Assembly (NCBI RefSeq): GCF_012273515.2
Contig: NZ_CP050975.2
Span: forward strand, 8,370,001 to 8,434,000
Length of the DNA: 64,000 nucleotides
Direction: 5' to 3'
Source of the DNA: Streptomyces sp. RPA4-2
Lineage (GTDB): Bacteria; Actinomycetota; Actinomycetes; Streptomycetales; Streptomycetaceae
The translations under genes and the position numbers were made by a program. The notes under the pieces were generated by a model, which searched no databases, had not been told where the DNA came from, and was given only the letters and a program-made list of their open reading frames with translations. Positions 1 through 8,054 of the stretch are shown one piece after another (the first letter of the stretch is position 1; the number at the start of each line of letters is the position of its first letter).

Positions 1-579
1 CCGGTCCTGTGGCGCCGCCTCATACCGCGTGCCTTGCGTAACTGGGGCCCGGAAAGCCCTGGCACCAACCCGTCCCATGAGCTCCGCGGTCTCGGCCGGT
101 ACGGGGCCGAACTGATCAGCTGGCCGGTCGCCGAGCGCACCGCGGTCGAGCAGGCGTTCCGGGCACTGCTCACCCTCGCCCTCACCGGCGGCCGGTCCCC
201 GGCGGACATCCGCGACCTCGTGGAAGGCGTCGCCCACGCCACGGGCGGCCTGGAGCCATGGCTGGACCACATCGCCGGCCTCTCCGGCCCCGCCGCGGAT
301 GTCGGCCTCGTCCGACTGGCACTGGGCTGGGGGACGGATTTCCTGTGGGAGGAGTTCGATTTCACATGGTGGTACGACGGCGACCCGCGAATCGTCGCCG
401 ACTGGCTGCTCACGCAGCGACCCCGCATCGCCTCCTTCACGGCACGCCACCCACGCTGCAAGAACGCCGCCGACGCACTCATCGCGATCTCCCACCTTCA
501 AGAAAGTGACTGGAGCCCATGGCTCTACCCCTACGGCCCGCGCCCGCGTCCTCTCCTCCACCTGGCCACCAGCGGGTGA
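1..579 (+). CDS. Hypothetical protein, 5' end outside window
   Basis: The reading frame is open from the first base of the window, so the true start probably lies upstream; a TTG at 34 would give 181 residues. The protein is soluble, rich in Trp and Leu, with motifs such as WEEFDFTWWYDG near residues 105-115 and no membrane segment. I do not recognise the family. It ends at TGA 577-579 and faces the convergent minus-strand sigma module. It could be an effector, immunity-like or orphan accessory protein, but nothing in the sequence decides this. Confidence 0.55.
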   Translation, partial: PVLWRRLIPRALRNWGPESPGTNPSHELRGLGRYGAELISWPVAERTAVEQAFRALLTLALTGGRSPADIRDLVEGVAHATGGLEPWLDHIAGLSGPAADVGLVRLALGWGTDFLWEEFDFTWWYDGDPRIVADWLLTQRPRIASFTARHPRCKNAADALIAISHLQESDWSPWLYPYGPRPRPLLHLATSG

Positions 580-914
580 AGTCCTCGCTTTCGACTGGTG
601 CGACGGCCGGACAGAGATGCTGGTGTAGGCCTCTGTCCGGCGCCGTAGATGTCAGAAGCCTTCTGATCCGTAGCTCTAGCCAGTTCGGTCAACGACGGTC
701 ATTCCGGTCGCTCTGATGCCTCTCAGGGACGTCGATGGGCGGGGGCAGTCGCTGGAGTTTCGGTACCGCGCTGCTGTACCGCTTGCTTCGCTGCCAGATT
801 CCGGGCGTGAGCTTCACGTCGCAGCCGCCGTTCGTAGTCGGCGATCTGACGGGCGACGGGAACGCCGGTGGAAGTTCGGATCAACCGCTCCTGACGCGCG
901 CCCGGGGTGGTGTG
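580..914. other. Intergenic stretch with dispersed repeat copy
   Basis: No convincing gene. It holds one copy of an 18-nt direct repeat (659-676) and, around 715-785, a sequence related to stretches near 2560-2615 and 5024-5110 (blocks such as CTGCTGTACCGC and TCAGG-ACGTC). Confidence 0.4.
659..676 (+). repeat. 18-nt direct repeat, copy 1
   Basis: CCTTCTGATCCGTAGCTC occurs here and again at 2483-2500. The two copies bracket the sigma/anti-sigma gene pair, so they may be remnants of duplicated flanks or of a dispersed intergenic element. Confidence 0.6.
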
Positions 915-1748
915 TCATCTGTAGGAGGGAAGTTGGGTAGCGTCATGCACCAGGCCGAGGAACCGAGAGTCGCCCGCAGCCGCCATCAGTTCCTTCCCTG
1001 TGATCGGGGAGGAACCCGAGTTGCCCACGCCCGGGTAAACGTTGAAGACGACATCGCTGTTCGCGTAGACGAAGGCGACCTCGGTGGACATGACATCAGG
1101 CGATCTGACGAACAAGCGAAGCGACGTGGCCTTGATACCGCCCAACAGAGTGACGTTCTCACAGCTCCCACCCTTGGTGAGGCTCCAGGAGCAAGGCCTT
1201 GGGCCGGGGCCACCGTCGGAGGGCCGCACGGAGAGGACGACGTAGAACACCTTGCCGCCTTCTGTCTCGCCTTGGTACTCCGCCTCGTTAGAGTAGACCG
1301 GACGGATCAGGCCGACAGTGTCCGGCAGAAGCTGGTCGAGTAGAACTGCCGCCTTCTGCTGGAACTCTGCCCGTCGAGTCCGCTCGACCGCCGTCAGACC
1401 CTCCAGGATCTGCTCCTCCCGAGCCGTCGAATACCAGTGGACCGGTGTGCGGTAGGGCTTCGGCTGGACCAGTCCGGGCGACTCGTGTGGCGAGGTCGCG
1501 GCGGGACGGACCGTCGAGCGGGCGCCGTCCCCACCGGAGAGCGTCAAGGAGGCGACCACTACCGCCCCGGCTGCACAAGCGCTCCCGGCGGCGATCGCGA
1601 GACGGGCACGCGCCTTGCGGCGCCGGCCCTGGGTGACTGCGGCGGACACCAGGCCGTGCAACGAGGGCAGCTCCGCCACCGCACTTTCCATCGCATCGCG
1701 GACCAGTAGGGTGCTGTGGCGGTCTTCTTCGGTGATGTTGTCCTTCAT
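915..1748 (-). CDS. Single-pass membrane protein, putative anti-sigma factor
   Basis: 277 residues. A short charged N-terminal cytoplasmic part (about 1-47) is followed by one hydrophobic helix at about 48-72 (AIAAGSACAAGAVVVASL), then a roughly 200-residue extracytoplasmic domain. It starts 9 bases after the stop of the SigE-family sigma gene and is surely co-transcribed with it. That order and topology are those of membrane regulators encoded behind SigE-family sigma factors, which hold or modulate the sigma factor. I see no HxxxCxxC zinc motif of ZAS anti-sigma factors, so the anti-sigma role is inferred from context rather than from a recognised domain. It might instead be a sigma-regulated envelope protein. 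Confidence 0.65.
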   Translation of the reverse strand: MKDNITEEDRHSTLLVRDAMESAVAELPSLHGLVSAAVTQGRRRKARARLAIAAGSACAAGAVVVASLTLSGGDGARSTVRPAATSPHESPGLVQPKPYRTPVHWYSTAREEQILEGLTAVERTRRAEFQQKAAVLLDQLLPDTVGLIRPVYSNEAEYQGETEGGKVFYVVLSVRPSDGGPGPRPCSWSLTKGGSCENVTLLGGIKATSLRLFVRSPDVMSTEVAFVYANSDVVFNVYPGVGNSGSSPITGKELMAAAGDSRFLGLVHDATQLPSYR

Positions 1749-1757
1749 GGCGGTTCC

Positions 1758-2291
1758 TCAGCTCCCCGTGGCGTAGATGTGGGATTCGTCCAGTTGGGTG
1801 CGCAGCTTTGCCAGAGAGCGTGAGCACTGACTTTTGACCGTGGATTCGCTGCACTTCAAGAGCTCGGCGACGGACTCGACGCTCTGGTCCTCCCAGTACC
1901 GCAACACGACCATGGCCCGTGCTCTGGGGGGCAACCCGGCCAGTGCCGACATCAGCGTCACCCGCAGGTCGGTGTGGTCGGGCGCGGGCCGGGGGTCGGG
2001 GCGGGAATGAGCCAGCAGGTCCCGCAGCCGCCGGCGACGCTCGGCGAGGTAGGTGCGGGTCAGTACGGTCCTGGCATAGGCCTCGATGTGGTCGGCTGCA
2101 CTCGCCCGCCCCCAGTGCTGGAAAAGCTTGGCGAGCGTGGTCTGTGTAAGGTCGCGGGCCGTGTCCGGGTCCCCGCACAGCAGGTATGCGGTCCGGTACA
2201 GCCATCTCTGGCGCGACTGTGCGAAGGCCTCGAAGCTCTCGGGCGCCTGGGATCTCTGTGGCGCCTCGAAACCTCGACCGTTCTGCGGCAT
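1758..2291 (-). CDS. SigE-family ECF RNA polymerase sigma factor
   Basis: 177 residues. Region 2 lies at about 20-85 (FAQSRQRWLYRTAYLLCGD, then DLTQTTLAKLFQHW, the DNA-melting and core-binding helix). Region 4 lies at about 110-165, with an HTH around QSVESVAELLKCSESTVKS. This is the pattern of the short actinobacterial SigE-like group of extracytoplasmic-function sigma factors, which direct polymerase to stress promoters. The ATG at 2291 is preceded by a GAAGGGAG ribosome-binding site. The membrane protein gene follows after 9 bases, which suggests a sensor/sigma pair. The inducing signal cannot be read from the sequence. Confidence 0.88.
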   Translation of the reverse strand: MPQNGRGFEAPQRSQAPESFEAFAQSRQRWLYRTAYLLCGDPDTARDLTQTTLAKLFQHWGRASAADHIEAYARTVLTRTYLAERRRRLRDLLAHSRPDPRPAPDHTDLRVTLMSALAGLPPRARAMVVLRYWEDQSVESVAELLKCSESTVKSQCSRSLAKLRTQLDESHIYATGS

Positions 2292-2686
2292 CTGCTCTCC
2301 CTTCCGGTCCCTGTCAGGGGCTGTGTCCTGTCACCCCTCTGTAGAGCGCTGCCGCGCAGCAAAGGTTGAAACCGAGTTTTCGCGCTTTCTTGCACGCACT
2401 CTCGCTCCGTACGCTGGGGGCGGTGCTACAGCGACCACTCCGCACCGGCCAGCGCCTCGGGGAGCCTGTGCCTAACCTGCAACCTTCTGATCCGTAGCTC
2501 AAAGCGGAGCGGTCATCTACTGCCATTTCGGTTGCTTCCGCGCCTCGGAAAGTCGAGACCGGTCGTGATCGGGTGCTGTGGTTGCGGTACTTCGCTGCGG
2601 TACTGCCGTCACGGCCCGTGCAGTTCGGTCTCCCAACGCTTGAACGGTGGCTCCACTAGGTAGCTCGGATCGCAGTACGAGCGGAC
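2292..2686. other. Intergenic stretch with dispersed repeat copies
   Basis: About 395 bases with no supported gene. It contains the promoter side of the sigma gene, the second copy of the 18-nt repeat (2483-2500), and a block around 2560-2615 related to those near 715-785 and 5024-5110. Confidence 0.4.
2483..2500 (+). repeat. 18-nt direct repeat, copy 2
   Basis: Identical to 659-676. It lies upstream of the SigE-family sigma gene. Confidence 0.6.
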
Positions 2687-3070
2687 CTATTGCGCGGCAC
2701 GGTACTGGGCGTCACCTTCGTTCAGGACTTCCCCGTTTTCGTCCACCTGAAGGACATTGGCGAAGATCGCAAAGACTTGCTCCAACGGAGAGCCGAACGC
2801 CATGAGCTGAGGCCGGTAGTCGATCCCCTCCAAGAGATCCACGTCGAGAGTGCCATTCGCGATGTAGAAGGCGAAGAAGCGCAGTGCTGCGCGTACGTCT
2901 ACGGGAAGGTGATCCACGAGGACATCATCTGTTCGGCTTGGGCTTTGAGCCTCATCCTTATCAGGTCGATCGCCGAGGACCGTCGACGTCGGCCCACCGG
3001 TCCGACGCTTCGGCCGATCGTCCACGGAGGTCCGGCGTCGACCGCTGCTGTTCGTGCTTGTTGGTGTCAA
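2687..3070 (-). CDS. Hypothetical acidic protein
   Basis: About 127 residues from a TTG at 3070; the first 45 residues are low-complexity and Arg/Ser/Thr-rich, so the true start may lie further in. The C-terminal 80 residues look like a folded domain (DVRAALRFFAFYIANGTLDVDLLEGIDYRP, split here: DVRAALRFFAFYIANG and TLDVDLLEGIDYRP). I do not recognise the family. It is divergent from the small membrane protein at 3144. Coding likelihood is moderate. Confidence 0.45.
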   Translation of the reverse strand: MTPTSTNSSGRRRTSVDDRPKRRTGGPTSTVLGDRPDKDEAQSPSRTDDVLVDHLPVDVRAALRFFAFYIANGTLDVDLLEGIDYRPQLMAFGSPLEQVFAIFANVLQVDENGEVLNEGDAQYRAAQ

Positions 3071-3143
3071 CCGCTGGTGTCAGCCGCCCCACGCAACCAG
3101 GGGCGGGGCAAACACCGTCCCGAACGGTCGCTAGCCTCTCGGC

Positions 3144-3626
3144 GTGACGATAGAGCAAGGCCCCGAAACTGTCCCGAATCGCCGTGGAGCGTGGGGCGTG
3201 GTCCTCTCCGTCGCCTTGCGTGCTCTGCTCGGCCTTGCTGTGTGGGGAGTCGCAACTTTGGCGCTTCGGCACTTCGAAGACCACGGGATCGACAGAACAC
3301 TCACCCTCGCGGTCGAGGTGTTCGCCGCTGTCCCGATGCTCGGGCTCTACATCACCGAGCCACCGCGTCGGCGCGTTGGATGTGCCGTCGCTCTCGTGGC
3401 CGTGCCCGTGATGGCAGTGATCGGCTTTGCGGTGCAGCTGTGGCTCCGCCCCACGCTCGATGTGGGGTTCCAGGCAGGCGAGATTGTCGGGGTACCCGTT
3501 GGGGCAGCCCTGTTCGCTTTGATCGTCAGCCGGGCAAAGGCTGCCCGAGCGTTCACTCGGGCTGCCGACCGCTCGGCTGGTATGGCGGCCAGTGATCGAG
3601 CAGTAGGGTCCGCTCGTCGCGGCTGA
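3144..3626 (+). CDS. Small integral membrane protein
   Basis: 160 residues from GTG 3144. Four hydrophobic helices are visible at about 17-41, 54-70, 80-100 and 108-128 (GVVLSVALRALLGLAVWGVA, FAAVPMLGLYI, CAVALVAVPVMAVIGFAVQL, GVPVGAALFALIV). There is no recognisable catalytic motif and the family is unknown to me. The gene ends 37 bases before the left end of the insertion sequence, so the element did not interrupt it. Confidence 0.6.
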   Translation: MTIEQGPETVPNRRGAWGVVLSVALRALLGLAVWGVATLALRHFEDHGIDRTLTLAVEVFAAVPMLGLYITEPPRRRVGCAVALVAVPVMAVIGFAVQLWLRPTLDVGFQAGEIVGVPVGAALFALIVSRAKAARAFTRAADRSAGMAASDRAVGSARRG

Positions 3627-3663
3627 TCCCCTTGATGCGAACTATGGGCAGGGCGGTCACTGA

Positions 3664-3686
3664 GAGGACGTTAAGTCCCGTTTCTG
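3664..3686 (+). repeat. Left terminal inverted repeat of the IS
   Basis: Pairs with 5002-5023 on the opposite strand, with one mismatch (A/G) and one indel over about 23 bases. It is immediately preceded by the TGA target copy. Confidence 0.85.
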
Positions 3687-3745
3687 ATGATGTGGTGTCG
3701 CCCGTTCGTGGGTGATGGGACAGTTCCGCCCTCGGGTCATGTCGT

Positions 3746-4621
3746 GTGCATGATGAGGTCGTGGGCATGGAACGGATGCCGTACGCAACCGACTTGTCCG
3801 ACGAGCAGTGGGCGTTGATCGAGCCGCTGGTCACCGCGTGGAAGCAGGAGCGGGTGGCGCGGTCGGCGACCGGGGACCCGGGCTCCTGCGACCTGCGCGA
3901 GGTAGTGAACGCGCTGCTCTACCAGAACCGGACGGGCTGTCAGTGGCGGCTCCTGCCACACGACCTCCCGGCCTGGTCGGCGGTGTTCTACTACTTCACT
4001 CTGTGGCGCCAGGATGGTCTTGACCAGCGGATTCAGGAGATCCTGCGCTGCCAGGTGCGGGAGCGGTCCAGACGATTAGAGGACCCGTCCCTGGTGATCA
4101 TCGACACCCAGTCCGTCCGCGTGGCGGCCGGGGTGCCGAAGGAGACGACGGGACTGGACGCGAACAAGAAGACGCCTGGCAGGAAGCGGGGACTCGCAGT
4201 CGACGTGCTGGGCCTGATCATCGGTGTGGTGGTCCTGGCCGCGAGCGCCCACGACAACGAGGCCGGCATCGCCCTGCTGGACCAGGCGGCCGAACGATGT
4301 GGGATGCGCCTGGAAAAGGTCCTGGTCGACCAGGGTTTCAAGGACGCTGTGATCATCCACGGGGCGGTAAAGGACATCACCGTCGAGGTGGTTCGGCGCA
4401 ACCCCGACGACGAAGGCAAGGGCTTCGTCCCGCAACCGAAGCGGTGGGTGGTCGAGCAGGCCAACGGCACCCTCATGCTGCACCGGCGCCTCGCCCGCGA
4501 CTACGATCACCGGCCCGACAACGCGGCTTCCCGCGTCTACTGGGCCTCCACCGCCGGCATGCTCCGCCGCCTCACCACCCCTGCCCCCGCCTGGCGGGAC
4601 GACGTGGAGCTGGCCGCGTGA
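3746..4621 (+). CDS. IS5-family DDE transposase
   Basis: 291 residues. The N-terminal DUF4096-like region (DLSDEQWALIEPLV, then LLYQNRTGCQWRLLPHDLP and WSAVFYYFTLWRQDG) is followed by the DDE fold: IDTQSV carries the first Asp (about residue 117), VLVDQGF the second (about 193), and the C-terminal part WVVEQANGTL the Glu. The length is normal for the group. ATG 3746 was taken as start; ATG 3767 is an alternative. Codon 4076-4078 is TTA, a leucine codon read in Streptomyces by the developmentally regulated bldA tRNA, so transposase translation may be restricted to late growth. It overlaps the next gene by GTGA. Confidence 0.92.
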   Translation: MHDEVVGMERMPYATDLSDEQWALIEPLVTAWKQERVARSATGDPGSCDLREVVNALLYQNRTGCQWRLLPHDLPAWSAVFYYFTLWRQDGLDQRIQEILRCQVRERSRRLEDPSLVIIDTQSVRVAAGVPKETTGLDANKKTPGRKRGLAVDVLGLIIGVVVLAASAHDNEAGIALLDQAAERCGMRLEKVLVDQGFKDAVIIHGAVKDITVEVVRRNPDDEGKGFVPQPKRWVVEQANGTLMLHRRLARDYDHRPDNAASRVYWASTAGMLRRLTTPAPAWRDDVELAA

Positions 4622-5016
4622 ACGTCAGCGAACTCCTGCGGCTGCTGCAGGCCGAGCACGATGAGACCGCCGCACGAGCCGACCACCTGCGCGAGCAGAT
4701 CGTGCGGCTCACCACCGGCCTCGCCGAGACCGAAGCCCGCCTGGCCGAGCTCACCGCGACTCGCAAGGTCATCGACGGCCTCACCCCGCCCGATCACGCA
4801 ACGGCCTTCGTGGAGACCGCCACCGTCTACCAGCGCATCGTGACCACGTTCAACGAGCACCCTGGGAAGGTGTTCCGTGTCCGCGACCTGCACGAGCACC
4901 TCGGCCTGCCCACCGACGAGCCCTCGATCAACGTCACCCGCTCCCGCCTGGGACGACTCGTCCGTCAAGGACTCCTCGAACAACCCGGACGCGGCCGCTA
5001 CCAGAAACGGACTTAA
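4618..5016 (+). CDS. IS passenger: coiled-coil plus winged-helix protein
   Basis: 132 residues from GTG 4618, overlapping the transposase stop (GTGA), so translation is probably coupled. Residues 1-55 form a heptad-rich coiled coil (LLQAEHDETAARADHLREQI, then LAETEARLAELTATRKV). Residues about 68-130 are a winged helix (TVYQRIVTTFNEHPGKVFRV, SINVTRSRLGRLV, GRGRY). The same two-part architecture and the SIN..RS.L.RLV...GRG.Y signature recur in the genes at 49338 and 53217. It may regulate transposase expression or transposition, or bind the element ends; this is inference. It ends inside the right terminal repeat. Confidence 0.8.
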   Translation: MNVSELLRLLQAEHDETAARADHLREQIVRLTTGLAETEARLAELTATRKVIDGLTPPDHATAFVETATVYQRIVTTFNEHPGKVFRVRDLHEHLGLPTDEPSINVTRSRLGRLVRQGLLEQPGRGRYQKRT

Positions 5017-5023
5017 CGCCCTC
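5002..5023 (-). repeat. Right terminal inverted repeat of the IS
   Basis: Inverted copy of 3664-3686. It includes the TAA stop of the passenger gene and is followed by the TGA target copy at 5024-5026. Confidence 0.85.
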
Positions 5024-5110
5024 TGAGGTCTATCAGGCACGTCAGTCGAGTGCTTGGGTCTGGTGGCGGTCGGTCGTGGGTGCGGAGGTTGCTGTACTTC
5101 GCGGCTGTAC
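5024..5110. repeat. Copy of dispersed intergenic repeat beside the IS
   Basis: TGAGGTCTATCAGGCACGTC and, further on, TTGCTGTACTTCGCGGCTGT resemble blocks at about 715-785 and 2560-2615. The IS right end lies exactly at the start of this copy, so the element may have inserted into the repeat. The similarity was judged by eye only. Confidence 0.4.
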
Positions 5111-5158
5111 CGCAGCCCGGGGCGACCTGCTTGGACAGGACAGTGTGACGGCCGGCAC

Positions 5159-5560
5159 TCAGTCTCCTTCGGGCGAGCCATCGGACTTGTCCGTGCGCAT
5201 GAGAATTCCGGGGCAGTCTGGATCGACTTCGCCCGTGTAGTGGTTTCGCCAGAAGTAGCGACTGGTGCGCGGCAACGGCACTTCCACAAGTCGACCGTCG
5301 TGCATCATCCACAAGCCGAAGCAGTCATCTTCCTCGTCGTGGATCAGTACCTGTATGGAGTGGGGGGAGGGCCACGGCTGCGACTCCAGGTCTTCCAGCA
5401 GTCCGACCCAGTTGCTCCGTCGCACGAACTCGGCGACCCAGCCATGCCCGGCAGGGGTGAATTGTCCAGACCACTTACGGTTGGGGTTTCGCCGGGTCAG
5501 CGGTTCCATGCTCTCTTCTGCACTGCCGGCCAACACGATGACCTCGGCGATTCTGCTCAT
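5159..5560 (-). CDS. Hypothetical protein
   Basis: 133 residues, ATG at 5560, Trp-rich and acidic at its C-terminus (HDEEDDCFGLWMMHDG, then TSRYFWRNHYTGEVDPDCPG). No signal peptide or membrane helix. The composition resembles small immunity or orphan accessory proteins found among mobile-element debris, but I cannot name a family. It is isolated between the IS and a transposase relic. Confidence 0.5.
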   Translation of the reverse strand: MSRIAEVIVLAGSAEESMEPLTRRNPNRKWSGQFTPAGHGWVAEFVRRSNWVGLLEDLESQPWPSPHSIQVLIHDEEDDCFGLWMMHDGRLVEVPLPRTSRYFWRNHYTGEVDPDCPGILMRTDKSDGSPEGD

Positions 5561-5648
5561 GGCCGAGTATCACCGCATGCGGGGAAGGGACTGCAAGCGA
5601 GTTCCGTCTTTGGAATCTGGAATCAGCGACCCGAGGGTGACGATGGCG

Positions 5649-5806
5649 AGAGGTGGGCGTCGAGTCCTCACAGCGACTGGGACGCCACCGCTGGACCGTC
5701 GAACGCCTGGCTCGCCGGCTGCCGCCGCCTCCAGCGACGCTACGAGCACAAAGCCGAGCACTTCCTCGCCTGCACTCTCATTTGCTACCGGAGGCTCACC
5801 AATTGA
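5649..5806 (+). pseudogene. IS5-type transposase relic (C-terminus)
   Basis: Two overlapping frames together spell the C-terminus of another IS5-group transposase: SSQRLGRHRWTVER in one frame, then NAWLAGCRRLQRRYEHKAEH and FLACTLICYRRLTN with a TGA at 5804-5806 in another. The frame changes near 5695, and the N-terminal two thirds are missing. This is not the same transposase as the intact element upstream, so at least two insertion events have shaped this stretch. Confidence 0.75.
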
Positions 5807-6321
5807 GATGACTTCCTACTACGCGGCCATGCGGCCTGGGGAGGCACTCGGGCTCCGGCGTTCCGACTGCACGCTTCCGGCGTCGGGCTGGGGACGTATC
5901 GAGCTGGCGGAGACGCGTCCTTCGGCGGGGAAGGCGTGGACCGATTCCGGCGAGGCGCATGACCGGCGGGGGCTGAAGCAGCGGGCCCAGGGCGAGGTGC
6001 GCATCGTGCCGATTCCGCCTCCGCTGGTGCGGCTGTTGCGCGAGCACTTGAAGGAGTTCGGTACGGCGAAGGACAGCCGGCTCTTCTCCAGCGAGCGGGG
6101 CAAAGTGGTCGCGGCCTCCTCGTACTCGCGTGCATGGAAGCAGGCGCGCGAACTGACCCTCGTTCCGGATCAGGTGTCCTCGGTCCTTGCCTTCCGGCCG
6201 TACGACCTTCGTCACGCGGGAGTCTCCCTGTGGCTCAACCAAGTGCATATATGGCCAGGAGCAGGAGATGAACGACCGGATCATGCAAGGACTGGGGGAG
6301 GAGGACGACACCGCAGACTGA
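5805..6321 (+). pseudogene. Tyrosine-integrase relic with internal deletion
   Basis: Frame 5805 onward reads like the catalytic domain of a phage-type tyrosine integrase: YYAAMRPGEALGLRRSD holds the first catalytic Arg, and DLRHAGVSLWLN the HxxR-type box. Right after SLWLN (about 6240) the frame shifts to KCIYGQEQEMNDRIMQGL ending at TGA 6319-6321, which looks like the normal integrase C-terminal tail. The segment between, including the second catalytic His and the nucleophilic Tyr, is missing. The N-terminal arm-binding half is missing too, replaced by the transposase relic. It cannot be an active recombinase. Confidence 0.8.
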
Positions 6322-6867
6322 TCAACTGCGCCGCTGGCGGATGCGAGCCCCGGGCTGGGAACGGTACGGGGCTCGCGCCCGTCCACATATGGTCCACAGA
6401 GCTTCGTTCGGAGGCGGGTCACAGGCCTTCTGACCTGCCGCGAAGATCTGCAAGATCAACACGCCATTGCAGCGTGATCACTGGCAAAGGGCTGCTTTCG
6501 GCGGCATCTGCCTGCGCATGGCTGTAGATATGCGAAGACCCCGTTCCCAGCGAAACCGCTGATGGCGGGGGTTTTTGGGCACTTCATAAGGGGGTGCCCC
6601 GGCAGGAGGCCGTCTCAGCAAAGCTGCTTCACATTGCCGGTGGGGGTGGTGTTGGTCTCAGCGGCCGCGTCCAGGATCGCCCCTTTGAAGTCCTCGACGA
6701 GCCCGGCGGGTCGTCGGCGCTCTCGCCCCGTACGGTCCGGGCGCGTACTCCAGTATCGGCTGTCCGCACTCGGCGGCCAGCCCCGCCAGTCGTCCGGATG
6801 CGCAGCCTCAACGCGAACCCGCGGTTGCGGCGCCCGGGTTGCCGGCCAGGCGCCACAACCGCTCAGG
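6322..6867. other. Intergenic stretch, mobile-element debris
   Basis: About 545 bases without a supported gene. Apart from a hairpin at 6538-6576, no structure or coding pattern was recognised. Confidence 0.4.
6538..6576 (+). terminator. Rho-independent-like terminator
   Basis: ACCCCG pairs with CGGGGGT, with an inner AGCG/CGCT stem and a short loop, followed by TTTTT. It would end plus-strand transcripts from the integrase relic. Confidence 0.6.
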
Positions 6868-7635
6868 TCAGACCTTCGCGGTGACGACCGCGCCGAGGTG
6901 CCGGGCGAAGAACCGGACCGCGCTGTCGGCCTCGAACCGGGGCAGCTCCTTGTGCTTGCCCGAGTTCACGTGCAACGACTTCTCCTTCGAGGCAAAGGCG
7001 TCGAACAGCGCGAGACCCTCCTCGCGGGAGATGTGCTCGTCGTCCCACTGCATGTCGAACTCGATCGGAATGGTGATCTGCTTCGCCTTCTCGGCCAGGA
7101 CATCGGGCCAGTGCTGACCGAAGACCGCCGCACTGATCCTGGGTTCGATCGCCACGAACGGTACGCCGATCGCGGTGCCCATGTTGATGCCCCAGAAGCC
7201 GACCGGCCCGTCGGTGCCGATCTCCGGGAGTTCTTGGAGGGCATCCAGCGCCGCCTGGTACTCGGGCACGGCGAGCTGCGCCAAGTGGTCGTTGTAGCGC
7301 ACGATGATCGGGCCTTCCGGCTCGCCCGCAGCCCTCGCCCGGAACAGCTCGGCGATCTCCGCCTCGTCGTGCGCCGTGCGCGGCCGGTCGCCATGACCGG
7401 GCGCGTCGATGACGGCGACATGGAAGCCGCAGCCGGTCACAAGGCGCTGGGCGCGGCCGGACATCGCCGGGTGCTTCTTGTGGTTGCCGCCGCCGTGAGC
7501 CATCAGGATCGCGGGCGCGCGATCGGCCGTCCTGGAGGCCGGCGACCACAGAACACCGGGGACGCCGCCCACGGTGAAGTCGCGTTCGAGCACGCCGTTC
7601 GACGACGACTCGGCGGTGAACTGCAGAGAGTGCAT
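6868..7635 (-). CDS. Alpha/beta hydrolase, nucleophile Ser replaced by Asn
   Basis: 255 residues from ATG 7635 (MHSLQFTAES). The fold is that of dienelactone-hydrolase-like enzymes: LMAHGGGNHKKHP oxyanion region, VIDAPGHGDR, nucleophile elbow at about 148-153, and a C-terminal His region (NSGKHKEL). The elbow reads GINMG where family members normally have GxSxG; the codon at 7183-7185 is AAC, one base from AGC. The Asp/His elements appear to remain. The enzyme may therefore be inactive or have a non-hydrolytic role. Starts further upstream add only low-complexity residues. Confidence 0.75.
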   Translation of the reverse strand: MHSLQFTAESSSNGVLERDFTVGGVPGVLWSPASRTADRAPAILMAHGGGNHKKHPAMSGRAQRLVTGCGFHVAVIDAPGHGDRPRTAHDEAEIAELFRARAAGEPEGPIIVRYNDHLAQLAVPEYQAALDALQELPEIGTDGPVGFWGINMGTAIGVPFVAIEPRISAAVFGQHWPDVLAEKAKQITIPIEFDMQWDDEHISREEGLALFDAFASKEKSLHVNSGKHKELPRFEADSAVRFFARHLGAVVTAKV

Positions 7636-8054
7636 AGGTGATGCCCTTCGGGAGTGCCTTGTTGTCGAGGCGCTCCCGGCGACACCTACGTCAATCGCCG
7701 GCCGTGACGGCAAGGGGGAGCACCCACATGGATACAGCGTTCATGGGTCTCACCTCCTCAGACGGTGTCACGGTCGACTGAAAGCTACCAGCCCGACCGC
7801 GATCCCACCCACCCCTTTTTCTGCCACGCGTGGGTGCCCTCAGCGCCGTGCACGCCCCTTCACTGGTGAAGGACCGGATGAACATCACTGGCGCCCGTCG
7901 GAGCGTGGCCGGCGCCGAGGCCGTGTTCGAGCTCCGCGCGGTGATCAGCAACGGCGGATACGGGGTGGGCTCATGAAGTTCGTGGAGCGGGGCAGTCGGG
8001 CGGAAGTGGGCCTGACACGTCCGGCACGAGGTTCGCCTGAGCCGTCGGCCAGCA
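7636..8054. other. Intergenic stretch, nothing recognised
   Basis: About 420 bases. Open frames exist but none has a plausible protein pattern. It separates the hydrolase from an integrase relic. Confidence 0.35.

Larger units (their letters stand above)
3664..5023 (+). mobile_element. Complete IS5-family insertion sequence with passenger gene
   Basis: A 1360-bp element. Left terminal repeat 3664-3686 and right repeat 5002-5023 are inverted copies sharing GAGG(A/G)CGTTAAGTCC followed by GTTTCTG, with one base missing in the right copy. TGA stands on both outer sides (3661-3663 and 5024-5026), matching the 3-bp TNA target duplication of the IS1031-type branch of IS5. Inside are a DDE transposase gene and, overlapping it by four bases, a coiled-coil/winged-helix gene whose TAA stop lies within the right terminal repeat. 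Both genes are intact, so the element looks young and potentially active. Confidence 0.85.

Noticed and set aside
6562..7641. Plus-strand open frame opposite the alpha/beta hydrolase
   Set aside because: Mirror of a recognisable hydrolase; no independent motif.
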